Positions 1 to 9,017 of a stretch of DNA of 64,000 nt are shown piece by piece. A model generated the notes under the pieces. It had not been told where the DNA came from and searched no databases. It saw only the letters and a list, made by a program, of their open reading frames with translations. The stretch is taken from the NCBI RefSeq assembly GCF_000384155.1, contig NZ_KB913031.1, positions 434,001 to 498,000 on the forward strand, in the 5' to 3' direction. The position numbers were made by a program, and so were the translations under genes. The stretch is from Methylophilus sp. 42. Its GTDB lineage: Bacteria > Pseudomonadota > Gammaproteobacteria > Burkholderiales > Methylophilaceae. How positions within the stretch are numbered: the first letter of the stretch is position 1; each line of letters starts with the position of its first letter.

Positions 1-1
1 T

Positions 2-1429
2 TACGAGCTGCACATTGGCACATTTAACGCCAAAGACGAGACGGTAGGCACATTTGATACGGCGATTGAGCGGCTACCGCACCTGCAGGCGCTGGGCATT
101 AATGCGGTGGAGGTGATGCCGATTGCCGAATTTGCCGGGGATTATTCGTGGGGGTATAACCCGGCGCACCCGTATGCGGTGGAGAGCGCTTATGGCGGAC
201 CTGAGGCGTTCAAGCGCTTTATTGCCGCCGCGCATGACTTGGGCATCGCCGTGATTGTGGATGTGGTGTACAACCACTTTGGGCCGTCTGACATCAGCCT
301 GTGGCAGTTTGATGGCTGGCAGGAGAACGGCAAGGGCGGCATTTATTTTTATAACGACTGGCGCTCGGCGACGCCGTGGGGCGATACGCGGCCGGACTAT
401 GGCCGTGGCGAAGTACGTCAGTATATTTTTGATAATGCCATGATGTGGCTGGACGATTATCACGCCGATGGTCTGCGCTATGACATGACCTTGTATATCC
501 GCAGTGTCGAGGCGAGTGCACAGCAAATGATTGTAGAAGGCTGGAGCTTGCTGCAATGGATCAACAGCGAGGTGGAGCGGCGCTACCCTGGCAAAATTAC
601 CATTGCCGAAGATTTGCAAAGTAGCGCAGAACTGACGCTGAAACATGAGGATGGCGGGGCGCACTTCAGCAGCCAGTGGGATGCCGCATTTGTGCACCCG
701 GTACGCACCGCGCTGATTGAGGTCGATGATGCCAACCGCTCTATGCCCGCGGTGCGTGACGCTTTGCTCAAGCGCTATAACGACGATGCGTTTGAGCGTG
801 TGGTATATACCGAGTCACACGATGAGGTGGCGAATGGTAAGCAGCGACTGGTGTCTGAGATCGATCCCAGCGAGCAACCTGGGCGTTACGCTATCAAGCG
901 TTCGTGCCTGGGCGCGGCGCTGGTGATGACGGCGCCGGGTATCCCCATGCTGTTTCAGGGCCAGGAATTTTTGCGTGACCAATGGTTTCGTGATGACCGC
1001 CCTATCGACTGGCATCGCGCAGAGGAATATGCCGATATCACCACCCTCTACCGCGATTTGATCAGCCTGCGCTTAAACCGTAATGGGTATTCTGCGGGCC
1101 TGAGCGGGCAACACACCGCCGTGTATCACGTCAATGATAATGACAAACTGATTGCCATGCACCGCTGGCAAGAAGGTGGTGCCGGTGACGATGTGGTTGT
1201 GGTATTTAATTTTGCTGAGGGGCGTAAAGATCACTATGTGATCGGCTTGCCGCAGCCTGGCGAGTGGACGTTGCGTTTTAATAGTGACGCGACTTTATAT
1301 AGCGAGCAACTGGACGAAACGCCTTCCGGCGATATCACGGCCCAAGACGAGGCGCACGATGGCCATGCGTTTTCAGCCGCCATCACCATCGGCGCTTACA
1401 GTTGCCTGATCTATACGCAGGAAAAGTAG
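2..1429 (+). CDS. GH13 alpha-amylase-family enzyme (branching-enzyme/trehalohydrolase-like), 5' truncated
   Basis: The reading frame is open from base 2, so the start lies outside the window. The first visible residues (YELHIGTFN) are the usual entry to the GH13 (beta/alpha)8 barrel. The four GH13 regions follow: DVVYNH, DGLRYD (nucleophile Asp), TIAEDL (acid/base Glu) and ESHDEVANGK, whose HDE stretch is closer to glycogen branching enzymes than to trehalohydrolase (NHDQ). A short beta domain closes the protein at YSCLIYTQEK. Expected role: hydrolysis or transfer on alpha-1,4/1,6-glucans, in glycogen or trehalose metabolism. The N-terminal carbohydrate-binding module that would separate GlgB from TreZ is missing, so the exact activity cannot be fixed. 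Neighbouring glg/tre genes would be upstream of the window. Confidence 0.8.
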   Translation, partial: YELHIGTFNAKDETVGTFDTAIERLPHLQALGINAVEVMPIAEFAGDYSWGYNPAHPYAVESAYGGPEAFKRFIAAAHDLGIAVIVDVVYNHFGPSDISLWQFDGWQENGKGGIYFYNDWRSATPWGDTRPDYGRGEVRQYIFDNAMMWLDDYHADGLRYDMTLYIRSVEASAQQMIVEGWSLLQWINSEVERRYPGKITIAEDLQSSAELTLKHEDGGAHFSSQWDAAFVHPVRTALIEVDDANRSMPAVRDALLKRYNDDAFERVVYTESHDEVANGKQRLVSEIDPSEQPGRYAIKRSCLGAALVMTAPGIPMLFQGQEFLRDQWFRDDRPIDWHRAEEYADITTLYRDLISLRLNRNGYSAGLSGQHTAVYHVNDNDKLIAMHRWQEGGAGDDVVVVFNFAEGRKDHYVIGLPQPGEWTLRFNSDATLYSEQLDETPSGDITAQDEAHDGHAFSAAITIGAYSCLIYTQEK

Positions 1430-1476
1430 CTTTGTGGTCTGCGCTATGACGACAGCGTGCAGGCAAAGCCCATGAT

Positions 1477-3213
1477 TTAAGGCATATTGAGGTGATGGCC
1501 TGCCGGGTCGTGTCCTTTTAAAAACGCGGCAAAGTCATCCGGCGACAGTGGTTTTGAGAACAGGAAACCTTGCAGCATATCCGCTCCTAGCTCACGGCAA
1601 AGGCTGGCTTGTTCTATGGTCTCTATGCCTTCCACAATCACATCGAGATCCAGGCTTTTCGCCATAACGATCAGGGCTTTTAAAATGCGGCTGTCGGCTT
1701 CGCTCTCAGGCACGTTTTGCACAAACGAGCGATCGACTTTCAAGACCGAGGCAGGCAGCCGTTTTAAATAAGACATGGATGAATAGCCGATGCCAAAGTC
1801 ATCCAGCGCGACTTGTACGCCCAGGGCCTTGAGGTGATTAAGCACGGCGGAGGTTTTGTCGAAGTCTGACACCAATACGCTTTCGGTGACTTCTATAGAC
1901 AGGCATTCACCCGGCAGGCCTGCGGCGGCCAAGTCATGTTGAATATCGCTGAACATACTCTCTTGTTGTAGCAGTTGCTCACTGGCATTGACCGCTAATA
2001 CAAATGCGTTATCGATCAGTCCGTCGTTACGCCATTGCGCGACCTGCATGCAGGCCAGGCGCCTGTTCTTGGTATCAATCGCAGCCAGGAAACCGAGCTC
2101 TTCAACGATATCAATAAACGCAATCGGCGCTAACAGGCCTTTGCTCGGGTGGTTCCAGCGCATGAGCATTTCTGCGCCGCAGATCTGGAAATTTTGTGCG
2201 TTAATCACTGGTTGATAATATTGCACCAGCTGATTTTGCAGGCGTTGCGAGCGCAGTTCGCCTTCGAGCATGATTCTGTGCAGAATCTGGTCTTGCAGGT
2301 CTTCGCTGTAAAAGTGAAAGCCGTTGCGGCCTTCGCGTTTTACCTGGTACATCGCCAGGTCGGCGCGCTTTTGCATGTCTTCCGCAGTGAGCGCACACTT
2401 GGGGTATGTGGCAATGCCGATGCTACAGGTGACGAAATGTTCGGTGTTGTGGAGGGTGATGGGTTCGCGCACGCTCTCGAGCACACGTTGCGCCAGCGCG
2501 CCGACCGAGGTTTCGGTATCCAGGTCGTGGACGACGATGGCGAATTCGTCTCCGCCCAGGCGGCAAACCACGTCGCCTTCGCGGACGACGGCCAGTAATC
2601 GCTGTGCAATCTGCTGCAATAACTGGTCACCGGAGTCGTGGCCTGAACTATCGTTGATTAATTTAAAATTATCAATGTCGAGGTAAATCAGGCCGAGCTG
2701 GAAGTTCAGGCGATGTGCGCGCTGAATCGCACCCCGCAGATGCTCTTCAAAATAATAGCGGTTGGATAACCCGGTCATGGGGTCGTTTTCAGCCAGGTAT
2801 TTGAGGCGTTTGTGGGTATCAATCAGTTTGCTGTTGAGTGCGTGGCGCGCTTGTGCGTGCACCAGCGCCTTGGTCAGGTGCCGCTCTGACAGTTCCTTCT
2901 TAAGCAGGAAGTCTTGCGCACCGGCGAAAATACAGTTGCGCTCTATGACTTCGTTGTCTTCCATGCCGGTGAGGATGACGACGGCAGCATGTTTTTCGGT
3001 GTGTTGTGTGAGCTGATTTAAGACATCCAGGCATTCCATGTCGGGCAGGCGGTAATCAAGCAGCACGACATCAAAGGTATCTTCATCATACAGTTTCAAC
3101 GCTCTCACGGCCGTATTTGCCTGCACGATGTCTTTGACCAGTTTGGGATTTTGCAATACGCGGATTACTGCCATGCGGTCCAGTTCATCGTCATCAACAA
3201 GTAGCAATCGCAT
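1477..3213 (-). CDS. Response regulator with REC-GGDEF-EAL domains
   Basis: 578 residues. REC domain at about 1-120 with an acidic pocket (VDDDE) and phospho-acceptor Asp53 (VLLDYRLPD). GGDEF domain at about 138-300 with intact RLGGDEF and an RxxD inhibitory site five residues before it. EAL domain at about 315-565 reads GAEML where EAL is usual, but the Glu is kept, as are the Asn of AVNAS, the Glu of EVTES, DDFG and the Lys of LKVD, so phosphodiesterase activity is possible. It probably turns over cyclic di-GMP under control of phosphorylation. It is the last gene of a minus-strand operon, starting only 2 bp after the stop of the single REC gene, which follows the histidine kinase. No membrane segments, so cytoplasmic. 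Confidence 0.93.
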   Translation of the reverse strand: MRLLLVDDDELDRMAVIRVLQNPKLVKDIVQANTAVRALKLYDEDTFDVVLLDYRLPDMECLDVLNQLTQHTEKHAAVVILTGMEDNEVIERNCIFAGAQDFLLKKELSERHLTKALVHAQARHALNSKLIDTHKRLKYLAENDPMTGLSNRYYFEEHLRGAIQRAHRLNFQLGLIYLDIDNFKLINDSSGHDSGDQLLQQIAQRLLAVVREGDVVCRLGGDEFAIVVHDLDTETSVGALAQRVLESVREPITLHNTEHFVTCSIGIATYPKCALTAEDMQKRADLAMYQVKREGRNGFHFYSEDLQDQILHRIMLEGELRSQRLQNQLVQYYQPVINAQNFQICGAEMLMRWNHPSKGLLAPIAFIDIVEELGFLAAIDTKNRRLACMQVAQWRNDGLIDNAFVLAVNASEQLLQQESMFSDIQHDLAAAGLPGECLSIEVTESVLVSDFDKTSAVLNHLKALGVQVALDDFGIGYSSMSYLKRLPASVLKVDRSFVQNVPESEADSRILKALIVMAKSLDLDVIVEGIETIEQASLCRELGADMLQGFLFSKPLSPDDFAAFLKGHDPAGHHLNMP

Positions 3214-3215
3214 GT

Positions 3216-3659
3216 TTATTCCTTTGTGACGGGGAGTTCGACCAAGCGCCAGTAATGCTCAATAAAGCCGATGACTTCAAGAAAGTCGCGATCCATGTGT
3301 TGCTTGAAGACATACCCTGCGACATGGTTGCGATAAGCGGCCACCAGGTCTTCATCTGATTTTGAGGTGGTGAGTACAAATACCACGGCATGTGTCAGCA
3401 ATGGGTCGGTGCGCAGGGTTTGCAGAAACTCCAGGCCGTTCATGCGTGGCATATTGAGGTCGAGCAAAATAATATAGGGCGCTGGCACGGCGCCGGTACG
3501 CAATAACTCCAGTGCCTCGCGGCCATCGCGCGCACGTAGCACGGTGTTTAACAGCCGCAGCTTGCGCAATGCCCGTTCCAGGGCGATGGCGTCAATATCG
3601 TCATCGTCAACAATGAGTAAGGTGACTTCTTTATAGTTTTGCTTCTGCAGGATTTGCAC
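3216..3659 (-). CDS. Single-domain response regulator (Rcp1-like REC)
   Basis: 147 residues forming one receiver domain: acidic pocket IVDDDD near residue 18-21, phospho-acceptor Asp67 (ILLDLNMP), the Thr of FVLTTSK and a Lys near the end. There is no output domain. The start overlaps the 3' end of the upstream histidine kinase by 29 bp, so translation is probably coupled. Receivers of this type pair with phytochrome-like or PAS histidine kinases in bacteria. It probably takes the phosphate from the adjacent kinase, competing with or relaying to the REC-GGDEF-EAL protein encoded next. Confidence 0.92.
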   Translation of the reverse strand: MQILQKQNYKEVTLLIVDDDDIDAIALERALRKLRLLNTVLRARDGREALELLRTGAVPAPYIILLDLNMPRMNGLEFLQTLRTDPLLTHAVVFVLTTSKSDEDLVAAYRNHVAGYVFKQHMDRDFLEVIGFIEHYWRLVELPVTKE

Positions 3660-5148
3660 GGGTCAGCCTCTCCTCTATATTGATTGGCCAGGTAAACCGG
3701 ATAGCACAGCCACGGATGCCGTCAGAAGCAATGCTGGTGTTGCCACCGTAGGCTTCTACAATCTTTTTCACCAGCGCCAGCCCCATGCCGCTACCTTCTA
3801 CTTCATCGCGTGGCCGCAGGGTTTGGAACATAATGTAGACACGCTCCTGGTATTCTGGCGAAATGCCCGGCCCGTCGTCAGTGACGCTGAATTCATAAAA
3901 ACCTTTGCCGGCGGTGCGACCACTCAGCTGAATGCGGCCTTGCGCTTTATCATGGTGCTTGATGGCATTTGCAAACAGGTTGCGCAGCACTTGCTCCAGC
4001 GGCGTGGCAAGCGTGGTAAAGGTGGGCAAGTCTGGGTCTACTGCCAGGGTGAACCCGTCGGGCGGCGCTTGTAGCTCGAAAACAGTTTGCGCCCATTTGC
4101 CGAGGTCGACCTGGCTGACGCTGCCTTCCATGCGCCCGGCGCGCGAGTAGGCCAGTAAGTCATCCAGCAGGCGCTCCATTCTGCGCAGGCGGCCACGTAG
4201 CATGTCCATGTGTTGCGGGATGGCATCGATTTGACCATTGTTGAGGTCTTCTTCAATCCAGTGCGAAATCTGGAAAATACCGCGCAACGGTGACTTGAGG
4301 TCATGCGAGGCGACATAGGCAAAGGTCGCCAATTCTTTATTGCTGCGCTCGAGTTCATCGCGGTGTTCCGCCAGTTTTTCACCCGCTTTTACCCGCGCAG
4401 AAATATCGGTAATGGCTGACAGTACTTTGACGCCGTCGTCGGTTTCGATCGGGTTCAGCCCCACCTCTACCGGGAATTCGCTACCGTCTTTGCGACGGCC
4501 AAATAAGTCGCGTCCGCTCCCCATGGCACGTGGGCTCAAGTCAGAAAAAAACGAAGCACGGTGATGCGGATGTTGATGGCGGAATCGCTCGGGCAGCAGG
4601 ATATCTATCGACTGACCCAGTAACTCAACCCGGCTATAGCCAAAGATGCTTTCTGTCTGGTTATTCACCATTTCGATGATGCCGCCTTTATTCACCATCA
4701 CCATGGCGTTGGGGGCAGCTTCAACCACTTGGCGAAAACGCTCCTCCATTCTTTTACGCGCCGAAATGTCGGTAATGGCTGATAGCACCTTAATGCCATC
4801 ATCCGTTTCAATCGGGTTAAGGCCCACCTCTACCGGAAACTCGCTACCGTCTTTGCGGCGGCCAAATAAGTCGCGACCAGTCCCCATGGCACGTGGGCTT
4901 AAGTCAGAAAAAAAGGATGCGCGGTGATGTGGATGTTGACGGCGGAATCGCTCGGGTAGCAGGATATCTATCGACTGGCCCAGTAACTCGGCCCGGCTGT
5001 AGCCAAAGATGTTCTCTGTCTGGGTGTTCACCATTTCGATGATGCCAGTGTGATTGACCATCACCATCGCCGTAGGTGCGGCTTCCACCACCTGGCGCAA
5101 GCGCAGATTGGCCCGTTCGATATCCCCAATGTCATCATGCATGACCAA
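3631..5148 (-). CDS. PAS-PAS sensor histidine kinase
   Basis: 505 residues, no membrane segments. Two PAS domains (about 20-131 and 141-252) are near copies of each other. The HisKA H-box is FAYVASHDLKSPLR with phospho-acceptor His282. The HATPase domain has an N-box (NLFANAIKHHDK), G1 box (DDGPGIS) and G2 box (GSGMGLALVKK). The layout is that of the soluble bacteriophytochrome-type kinases but without GAF/PHY domains, so the signal is probably sensed by the PAS pair (ligand unknown). First gene of the kinase/REC/REC-GGDEF-EAL operon. The ATG at 5148 is taken as start; the N-terminal sequence before PAS1 is short. Confidence 0.93.
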   Translation of the reverse strand: MVMHDDIGDIERANLRLRQVVEAAPTAMVMVNHTGIIEMVNTQTENIFGYSRAELLGQSIDILLPERFRRQHPHHRASFFSDLSPRAMGTGRDLFGRRKDGSEFPVEVGLNPIETDDGIKVLSAITDISARKRMEERFRQVVEAAPNAMVMVNKGGIIEMVNNQTESIFGYSRVELLGQSIDILLPERFRHQHPHHRASFFSDLSPRAMGSGRDLFGRRKDGSEFPVEVGLNPIETDDGVKVLSAITDISARVKAGEKLAEHRDELERSNKELATFAYVASHDLKSPLRGIFQISHWIEEDLNNGQIDAIPQHMDMLRGRLRRMERLLDDLLAYSRAGRMEGSVSQVDLGKWAQTVFELQAPPDGFTLAVDPDLPTFTTLATPLEQVLRNLFANAIKHHDKAQGRIQLSGRTAGKGFYEFSVTDDGPGISPEYQERVYIMFQTLRPRDEVEGSGMGLALVKKIVEAYGGNTSIASDGIRGCAIRFTWPINIEERLTRANPAEAKL

Positions 5149-5402
5149 CCCCTTTGCACCAACAAAACTTGTCTGGCGAGTGTGAATCTAACTTCGAGTG
5201 TCTCTGGAATGCGTGCTACGGATACTTTGTTCTATTTACGCTCAAGTATATCCATGACGTTGTTGGGAATGCAATGTGTAAGGCCAATGTTTGTGACGAT
5301 ATTTTTTGTCCACATGACTGGATTGAGCCACGAGAAGAGATGGCTGTATGACGTTGAGGCACAAAGTATGAATGTTGCCTCAACAGTGAAACTGTTGGGA
5401 TG

Positions 5403-5582
5403 TTATGGGATGCCAATAATCTTGAGGTATTCCTCAAGGGTCAATGTGAGTGTTTGCAGTGAGTTATTCACTTCGTCCAAGTGCTGGTTGCCATTCAGGT
5501 GCAGTTGCTCTAACAACGCTTTGTGTTTTTCAACCGCGTCTAAATGTGCCTCCAGTGTTGCTTCTTTGAGTGCTTTGGTCAT
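5403..5582 (-). CDS. Small conserved-looking protein, 59 residues, function unknown
   Basis: Short reading frame read on the minus strand, start ATG at 5582 preceded by a purine-rich ribosome site (GAAGGGG). The protein begins MTKALKEATLEAHLDAVEKH and ends YLKIIGIP. It is predicted almost wholly helical and amphipathic, with Leu spaced for a helical hairpin or coiled coil; no Cys, no signal peptide. It lies alone between the histidine kinase operon (upstream start at 5148) and the YgjP-like gene and is transcribed away from the latter. I do not recognise the family. A good ribosome site, an open frame and helix-like amphipathicity argue for a real gene. Confidence 0.55.
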   Translation of the reverse strand: MTKALKEATLEAHLDAVEKHKALLEQLHLNGNQHLDEVNNSLQTLTLTLEEYLKIIGIP

Positions 5583-5789
5583 GGTCGGTCCCCTTCACAA
5601 GATGTGTTTACTCTAACAGGCTTTGAGCGTGCGTGTTTAGCTTATATCAAGGCCTTTCATGTTTGAGTAATGTGAGGGCTGCAAAGTTTGCGGCCTATAT
5701 ACAGGCGATATTCGTCAGAACACGACATTCGACCAAGGCAAAAACATGTGTGGGTTGTTGCAAGGCTGTCTGCTGATTAAAATGACAGC

Positions 5790-6299
5790 ATGTCTGCTGC
5801 ATTGATTCAACAATACCTCCCTGGTTACCCCGCCCATTTACGTGCGAAAATTACGCAATTGCATGCGCAGGGACAATTGGGGACTTATATTCAACAACGC
5901 TATCCGCAGGTGCATGCCGTTCAAAGTGATAAAGCTTTGTATGACTTTTGTATTGAGCTCAAACAGCGCTATTTAAAAAATGCGCCGTTACTTGATAAAG
6001 TGCATTTTGATAACAAGCTGACGGTTGAAAAGCAGACCTTGGGCTTGAACACAGCAATCTCGCGCGTGCAGGGTGGCAAGCTCAAAGCCAAAAAAGAAAT
6101 CCGTATTTCGGCATTTTTTAAAACGGCACCGCTGGAGTTTTTGCAGATGATTGTGGTGCATGAGCTGGCGCACCTTAAGGAGCGTGACCACGATAAGGCG
6201 TTTTACCAGCTGTGTTTGCATATGGAACCCAACTATATGCAATATGAGTTTGATTGCCGTGTGTATTTGTTGTCGCTGCTGTTAAGTGAAAGTGAGTAA
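5790..6299 (+). CDS. YgjP-like zinc metallopeptidase (DUF45/M48-type)
   Basis: 169 residues. The zinc-site motif HELAHLKERDHDKAFY (HExxH plus a third His) near residues 118-133 is typical of the YgjP/DUF45 (WLM-like) family of cytosolic minigluzincins. The preceding stretch KKEIRISAFFKTAPLEFLQ also fits the family. Family members resemble the SprT/WLM fold; substrates are generally unknown. Somewhat short compared with YgjP (about 170-240). No signal peptide. Monocistronic, and convergent with the methyltransferase that ends 4 bp downstream on the other strand. Confidence 0.75.
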   Translation: MSAALIQQYLPGYPAHLRAKITQLHAQGQLGTYIQQRYPQVHAVQSDKALYDFCIELKQRYLKNAPLLDKVHFDNKLTVEKQTLGLNTAISRVQGGKLKAKKEIRISAFFKTAPLEFLQMIVVHELAHLKERDHDKAFYQLCLHMEPNYMQYEFDCRVYLLSLLLSESE

Positions 6300-6303
6300 A
6301 CGC

Positions 6304-7290
6304 TTATGTATCGGCGGCGGCACTGATTAACTGTAGCAAGGCGTCACTTTCAATGGTCGGTTTGTTTACCAGTAACCAGACCGCGGCAATTCTGTCTGCC
6401 TGTGCATAGGCGGTTGTAGCTAGTTCCTCGCCAAAAATATCCGGGTCTATTTCTGTGTATTGATAGGTGCATCCTGCCATTTTGATACTGTGTTTAACGG
6501 CCTCGATGAACGGATCATGCCCGTGAATGATGGCGACCCCGGTATAAAGCATAAGGATGCCGCCCGGTGCCAGTCGGGCTAACGCCGCCTCAACAATATC
6601 CAGCGACAGTTGTGCCCCCAGCGGGCCGTGACCATGCCGGTAAGCGCGGGCGGATGGGTCGACCAGGTAAGGCGGGTTGGAAACTATCAGGTCAAACTCG
6701 CCAGGCAGGTCGTGCAGCAGGTCGCTGTGGTGGAACGCTACGTTGCTAATGCGATTGGCTTTGGCATTGATGGCGGCAAACGCCAGTGCCTTGGCATTGA
6801 TATCTACGCCTATGCTCTCGGCATAAGGCAATGCTTCAGCCAGCAAAATGGCGCCGACACCCGCGCCAGTACCAATATCGACACAGCGCCGTACTTTGCC
6901 TTGCAATGTCGACAGTGCACCATACATGGCATTGATAAAGCGATAGGTGTCCGGGCCGAAAAACACGGCATCGGCGGCGTCAGTCGGAAAGCTGGAATGT
7001 AAAAACAGCTTGTCTTGAATGCTTGAAACGCGCACTTGCGACTGCCAGCCTTGCGCCACTGGCCGCAAAATATTGGCTTCTTTCATGCGTGCAAATAGCG
7101 CTGCGTCTAGCGTTTCTTGCTTGAATGGCCGGTTCCAGCCGAAGATATCCTGAATGCTTTTTGCCCAGGCATTGCCCGACCGCTGGTTCACCAGATGATG
7201 GGTTGCCGGGGTTACCGTCACAAAGCTGTAGTGACGCTCATAGAGCGCCAGCAGTAACTGTTCTAATGGGGGATGGAGGTGTTTTTCCAC
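6304..7290 (-). CDS. Class I SAM-dependent methyltransferase (HemK/RlmG-like small-domain type)
   Basis: 328 residues. SAM-binding motif I is VDIGTGAGVGAILLAE, followed by the acidic motif GVDINAKAL and the catalytic motif SNPPYLVDP, which marks N-methyltransferases acting on amino groups of bases or glutamine (HemK/PrmC, RlmG, TrmN6). An N-terminal domain of about 130 residues precedes the catalytic domain. The start is a GTG at 7290 with a good AAAGGACG ribosome site. The substrate cannot be told from sequence; PrmC itself is usually shorter and next to prfA, which is not the case here. Confidence 0.82.
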   Translation of the reverse strand: MEKHLHPPLEQLLLALYERHYSFVTVTPATHHLVNQRSGNAWAKSIQDIFGWNRPFKQETLDAALFARMKEANILRPVAQGWQSQVRVSSIQDKLFLHSSFPTDAADAVFFGPDTYRFINAMYGALSTLQGKVRRCVDIGTGAGVGAILLAEALPYAESIGVDINAKALAFAAINAKANRISNVAFHHSDLLHDLPGEFDLIVSNPPYLVDPSARAYRHGHGPLGAQLSLDIVEAALARLAPGGILMLYTGVAIIHGHDPFIEAVKHSIKMAGCTYQYTEIDPDIFGEELATTAYAQADRIAAVWLLVNKPTIESDALLQLISAAADT

Positions 7291-7484
7291 GATGCCGTCC
7301 TTTAGAGGTGAGTGTTGGTAGCTTAACAGAATGTTACTTTCTGTTTAATCAGCGAATTCCTACATGACGCTCATACATCGTCTGATAGAGCGTTTGATCA
7401 TATCTGCGTAACTTATGTGTTTTCTACTTGCTATTCCATTTGGGCTATTCCATCTGGCAGGTTAATGCATTGGAGACCGCAGCG

Positions 7485-8960
7485 ATGTCAGTCATCAGCA
7501 AACAAATCGGGAAGCATCAGCAAACAGTCCAAGACTGGTCCGCCAAGTCTATGTACTTTTCACTGTTGGCGCCTTCCGGTTTTAGCAAGGGCCGGGCAGA
7601 TAGCCTGGGTTTTCTGGCCGCCAATTTGCAGGAAACCAGCCATCATTTCACCAATGTGCCCACACATCCTGCGCAACTGGAGGCGTGGTTGCTTGAGCAA
7701 CATGCGGCAATCGGCCAACAGTACCAGGAGTATCTTGCCGCCAGAAAAGCAGGCGAGCCCCGCTGGTATTTCAGTAGCAAATCGCATGCCTTGTATTTTC
7801 TGCGTGCAGTCGCGCCGACCAAGATGGTTGATGGGGCCTGGCTATATGGCTTTACGCGCCACTGGCAGGACACGCGCTTTACCTCCTTGTTAAAAATTTA
7901 TCTGGAAGAGTTGGGCAATGGCGTTGAAGCCATGAATCATGTGGCGCTATACCGCAAACTGCTGAAAGTGAATGAGTGTGATGACTGGCGCACGCTGGAC
8001 GACAAGTTTTTCACACAAGGCGCTGTGCAACTGGCGTTGGCCGCAAATGTTGAAACACATCTGCCAGAAGTGATTGGTTTTAATCTGGGCTATGAGCAGT
8101 TGCCGCTACATTTGCTGATCACGGCATATGAACTCAAAGAGCTGAATATCGACCCCTATTACTTTACCTTGCATACCACCATTGATAACGCCCATAGCGG
8201 GCATGCCAGGGCGGCGATTGATGCCGTCAGCGAGGCGATGCCTACGTTTGGTTCTGTACAGAACTATATGGCGCGCATTGTGGCAGGGGTTAAGTTAAAT
8301 GACGCCGGCCTCGGTACGCTGGACCTGATCAAACACTTTGACCTGCTGGCTGAAGTGGTCCGCGTGCTGCAAAGCAAAGCCAGTATTGGCCAGTATATGC
8401 ATGCCAACCATTGTGTGATTGGGGATAAATCCATCAATGCGTGGCTGGCTGATGCCGACCAGGTGGCCAGGTTGTTATCTGTGATGGAAAAAACTGGCTG
8501 GATAACACGCCATCAAGACCCTGAACAGAGCCGTTTCTGGCAAATGATTGCGGCGGATAAAGCGCCGATGTTCGGCGTATTCACTGCTTATGAGAGACAA
8601 GTGCTGTATGACTGGATTGCGGGTGAGGCGCTTGAGCGCTTGCCCCGACTGGCGCGATTGGGCGCGCCTTGGCGAATGGCGGAGAAACAATCCCTGCCTA
8701 AGACGCCTGAAGGGCACCCGCCTGGCAATATTTACGACTTGCGTTCAGGTCGCCGTGTTGCTCAGGCATTGCAGGTGGACAATGACTTTCATCAGGACCA
8801 ATTATCGCTGGAGCGCTATCTGCAAGGTTTGGGGCAAAAGCGTATGGATTTCCTGATTGACTGGTTATCGCCTGCCAAGCACCATACACCGCTGGGCTTG
8901 TGTGCGACACGTTATTTCAAGGCGTATGTCGATGCGCCATACGGGCAAACTGATGATTGA
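7485..8960 (+). CDS. Haem-oxygenase-like diiron (HDO) superfamily protein, iron-containing redox enzyme family
   Basis: 491 residues from the ATG at 7485, chosen because of the GGAGACC ribosome site (the frame is open further upstream). Residues about 95-260 look like the iron-containing redox enzyme family: EELGNG around Glu141/142, His152, then GYEQ with Glu204, and HTTIDNAHSGHA with His230, Asp234, His237 and His240 as possible metal ligands. HDO enzymes use O2 to oxidise or cleave small substrates (for example p-aminobenzoate synthesis by CADD, N-oxygenation, olefin formation). The extra N-terminal (about 90) and C-terminal (about 230) regions are longer than in characterised members. No linked biosynthetic genes; monocistronic. 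Substrate unknown. Confidence 0.7.
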   Translation: MSVISKQIGKHQQTVQDWSAKSMYFSLLAPSGFSKGRADSLGFLAANLQETSHHFTNVPTHPAQLEAWLLEQHAAIGQQYQEYLAARKAGEPRWYFSSKSHALYFLRAVAPTKMVDGAWLYGFTRHWQDTRFTSLLKIYLEELGNGVEAMNHVALYRKLLKVNECDDWRTLDDKFFTQGAVQLALAANVETHLPEVIGFNLGYEQLPLHLLITAYELKELNIDPYYFTLHTTIDNAHSGHARAAIDAVSEAMPTFGSVQNYMARIVAGVKLNDAGLGTLDLIKHFDLLAEVVRVLQSKASIGQYMHANHCVIGDKSINAWLADADQVARLLSVMEKTGWITRHQDPEQSRFWQMIAADKAPMFGVFTAYERQVLYDWIAGEALERLPRLARLGAPWRMAEKQSLPKTPEGHPPGNIYDLRSGRRVAQALQVDNDFHQDQLSLERYLQGLGQKRMDFLIDWLSPAKHHTPLGLCATRYFKAYVDAPYGQTDD

Positions 8961-9017
8961 TTAAAACGTGCCCGCCCAATACTGTTGAGAGGTTCTTCAC
9001 CACTGGTGCTTCAAGGC

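Noticed and set aside
74-697. Long minus-strand open frame inside the GH13 gene
   Set aside because: Shadow frame: the plus strand encodes a clear GH13 catalytic domain with all four regions, and the minus frame has no recognisable domain.
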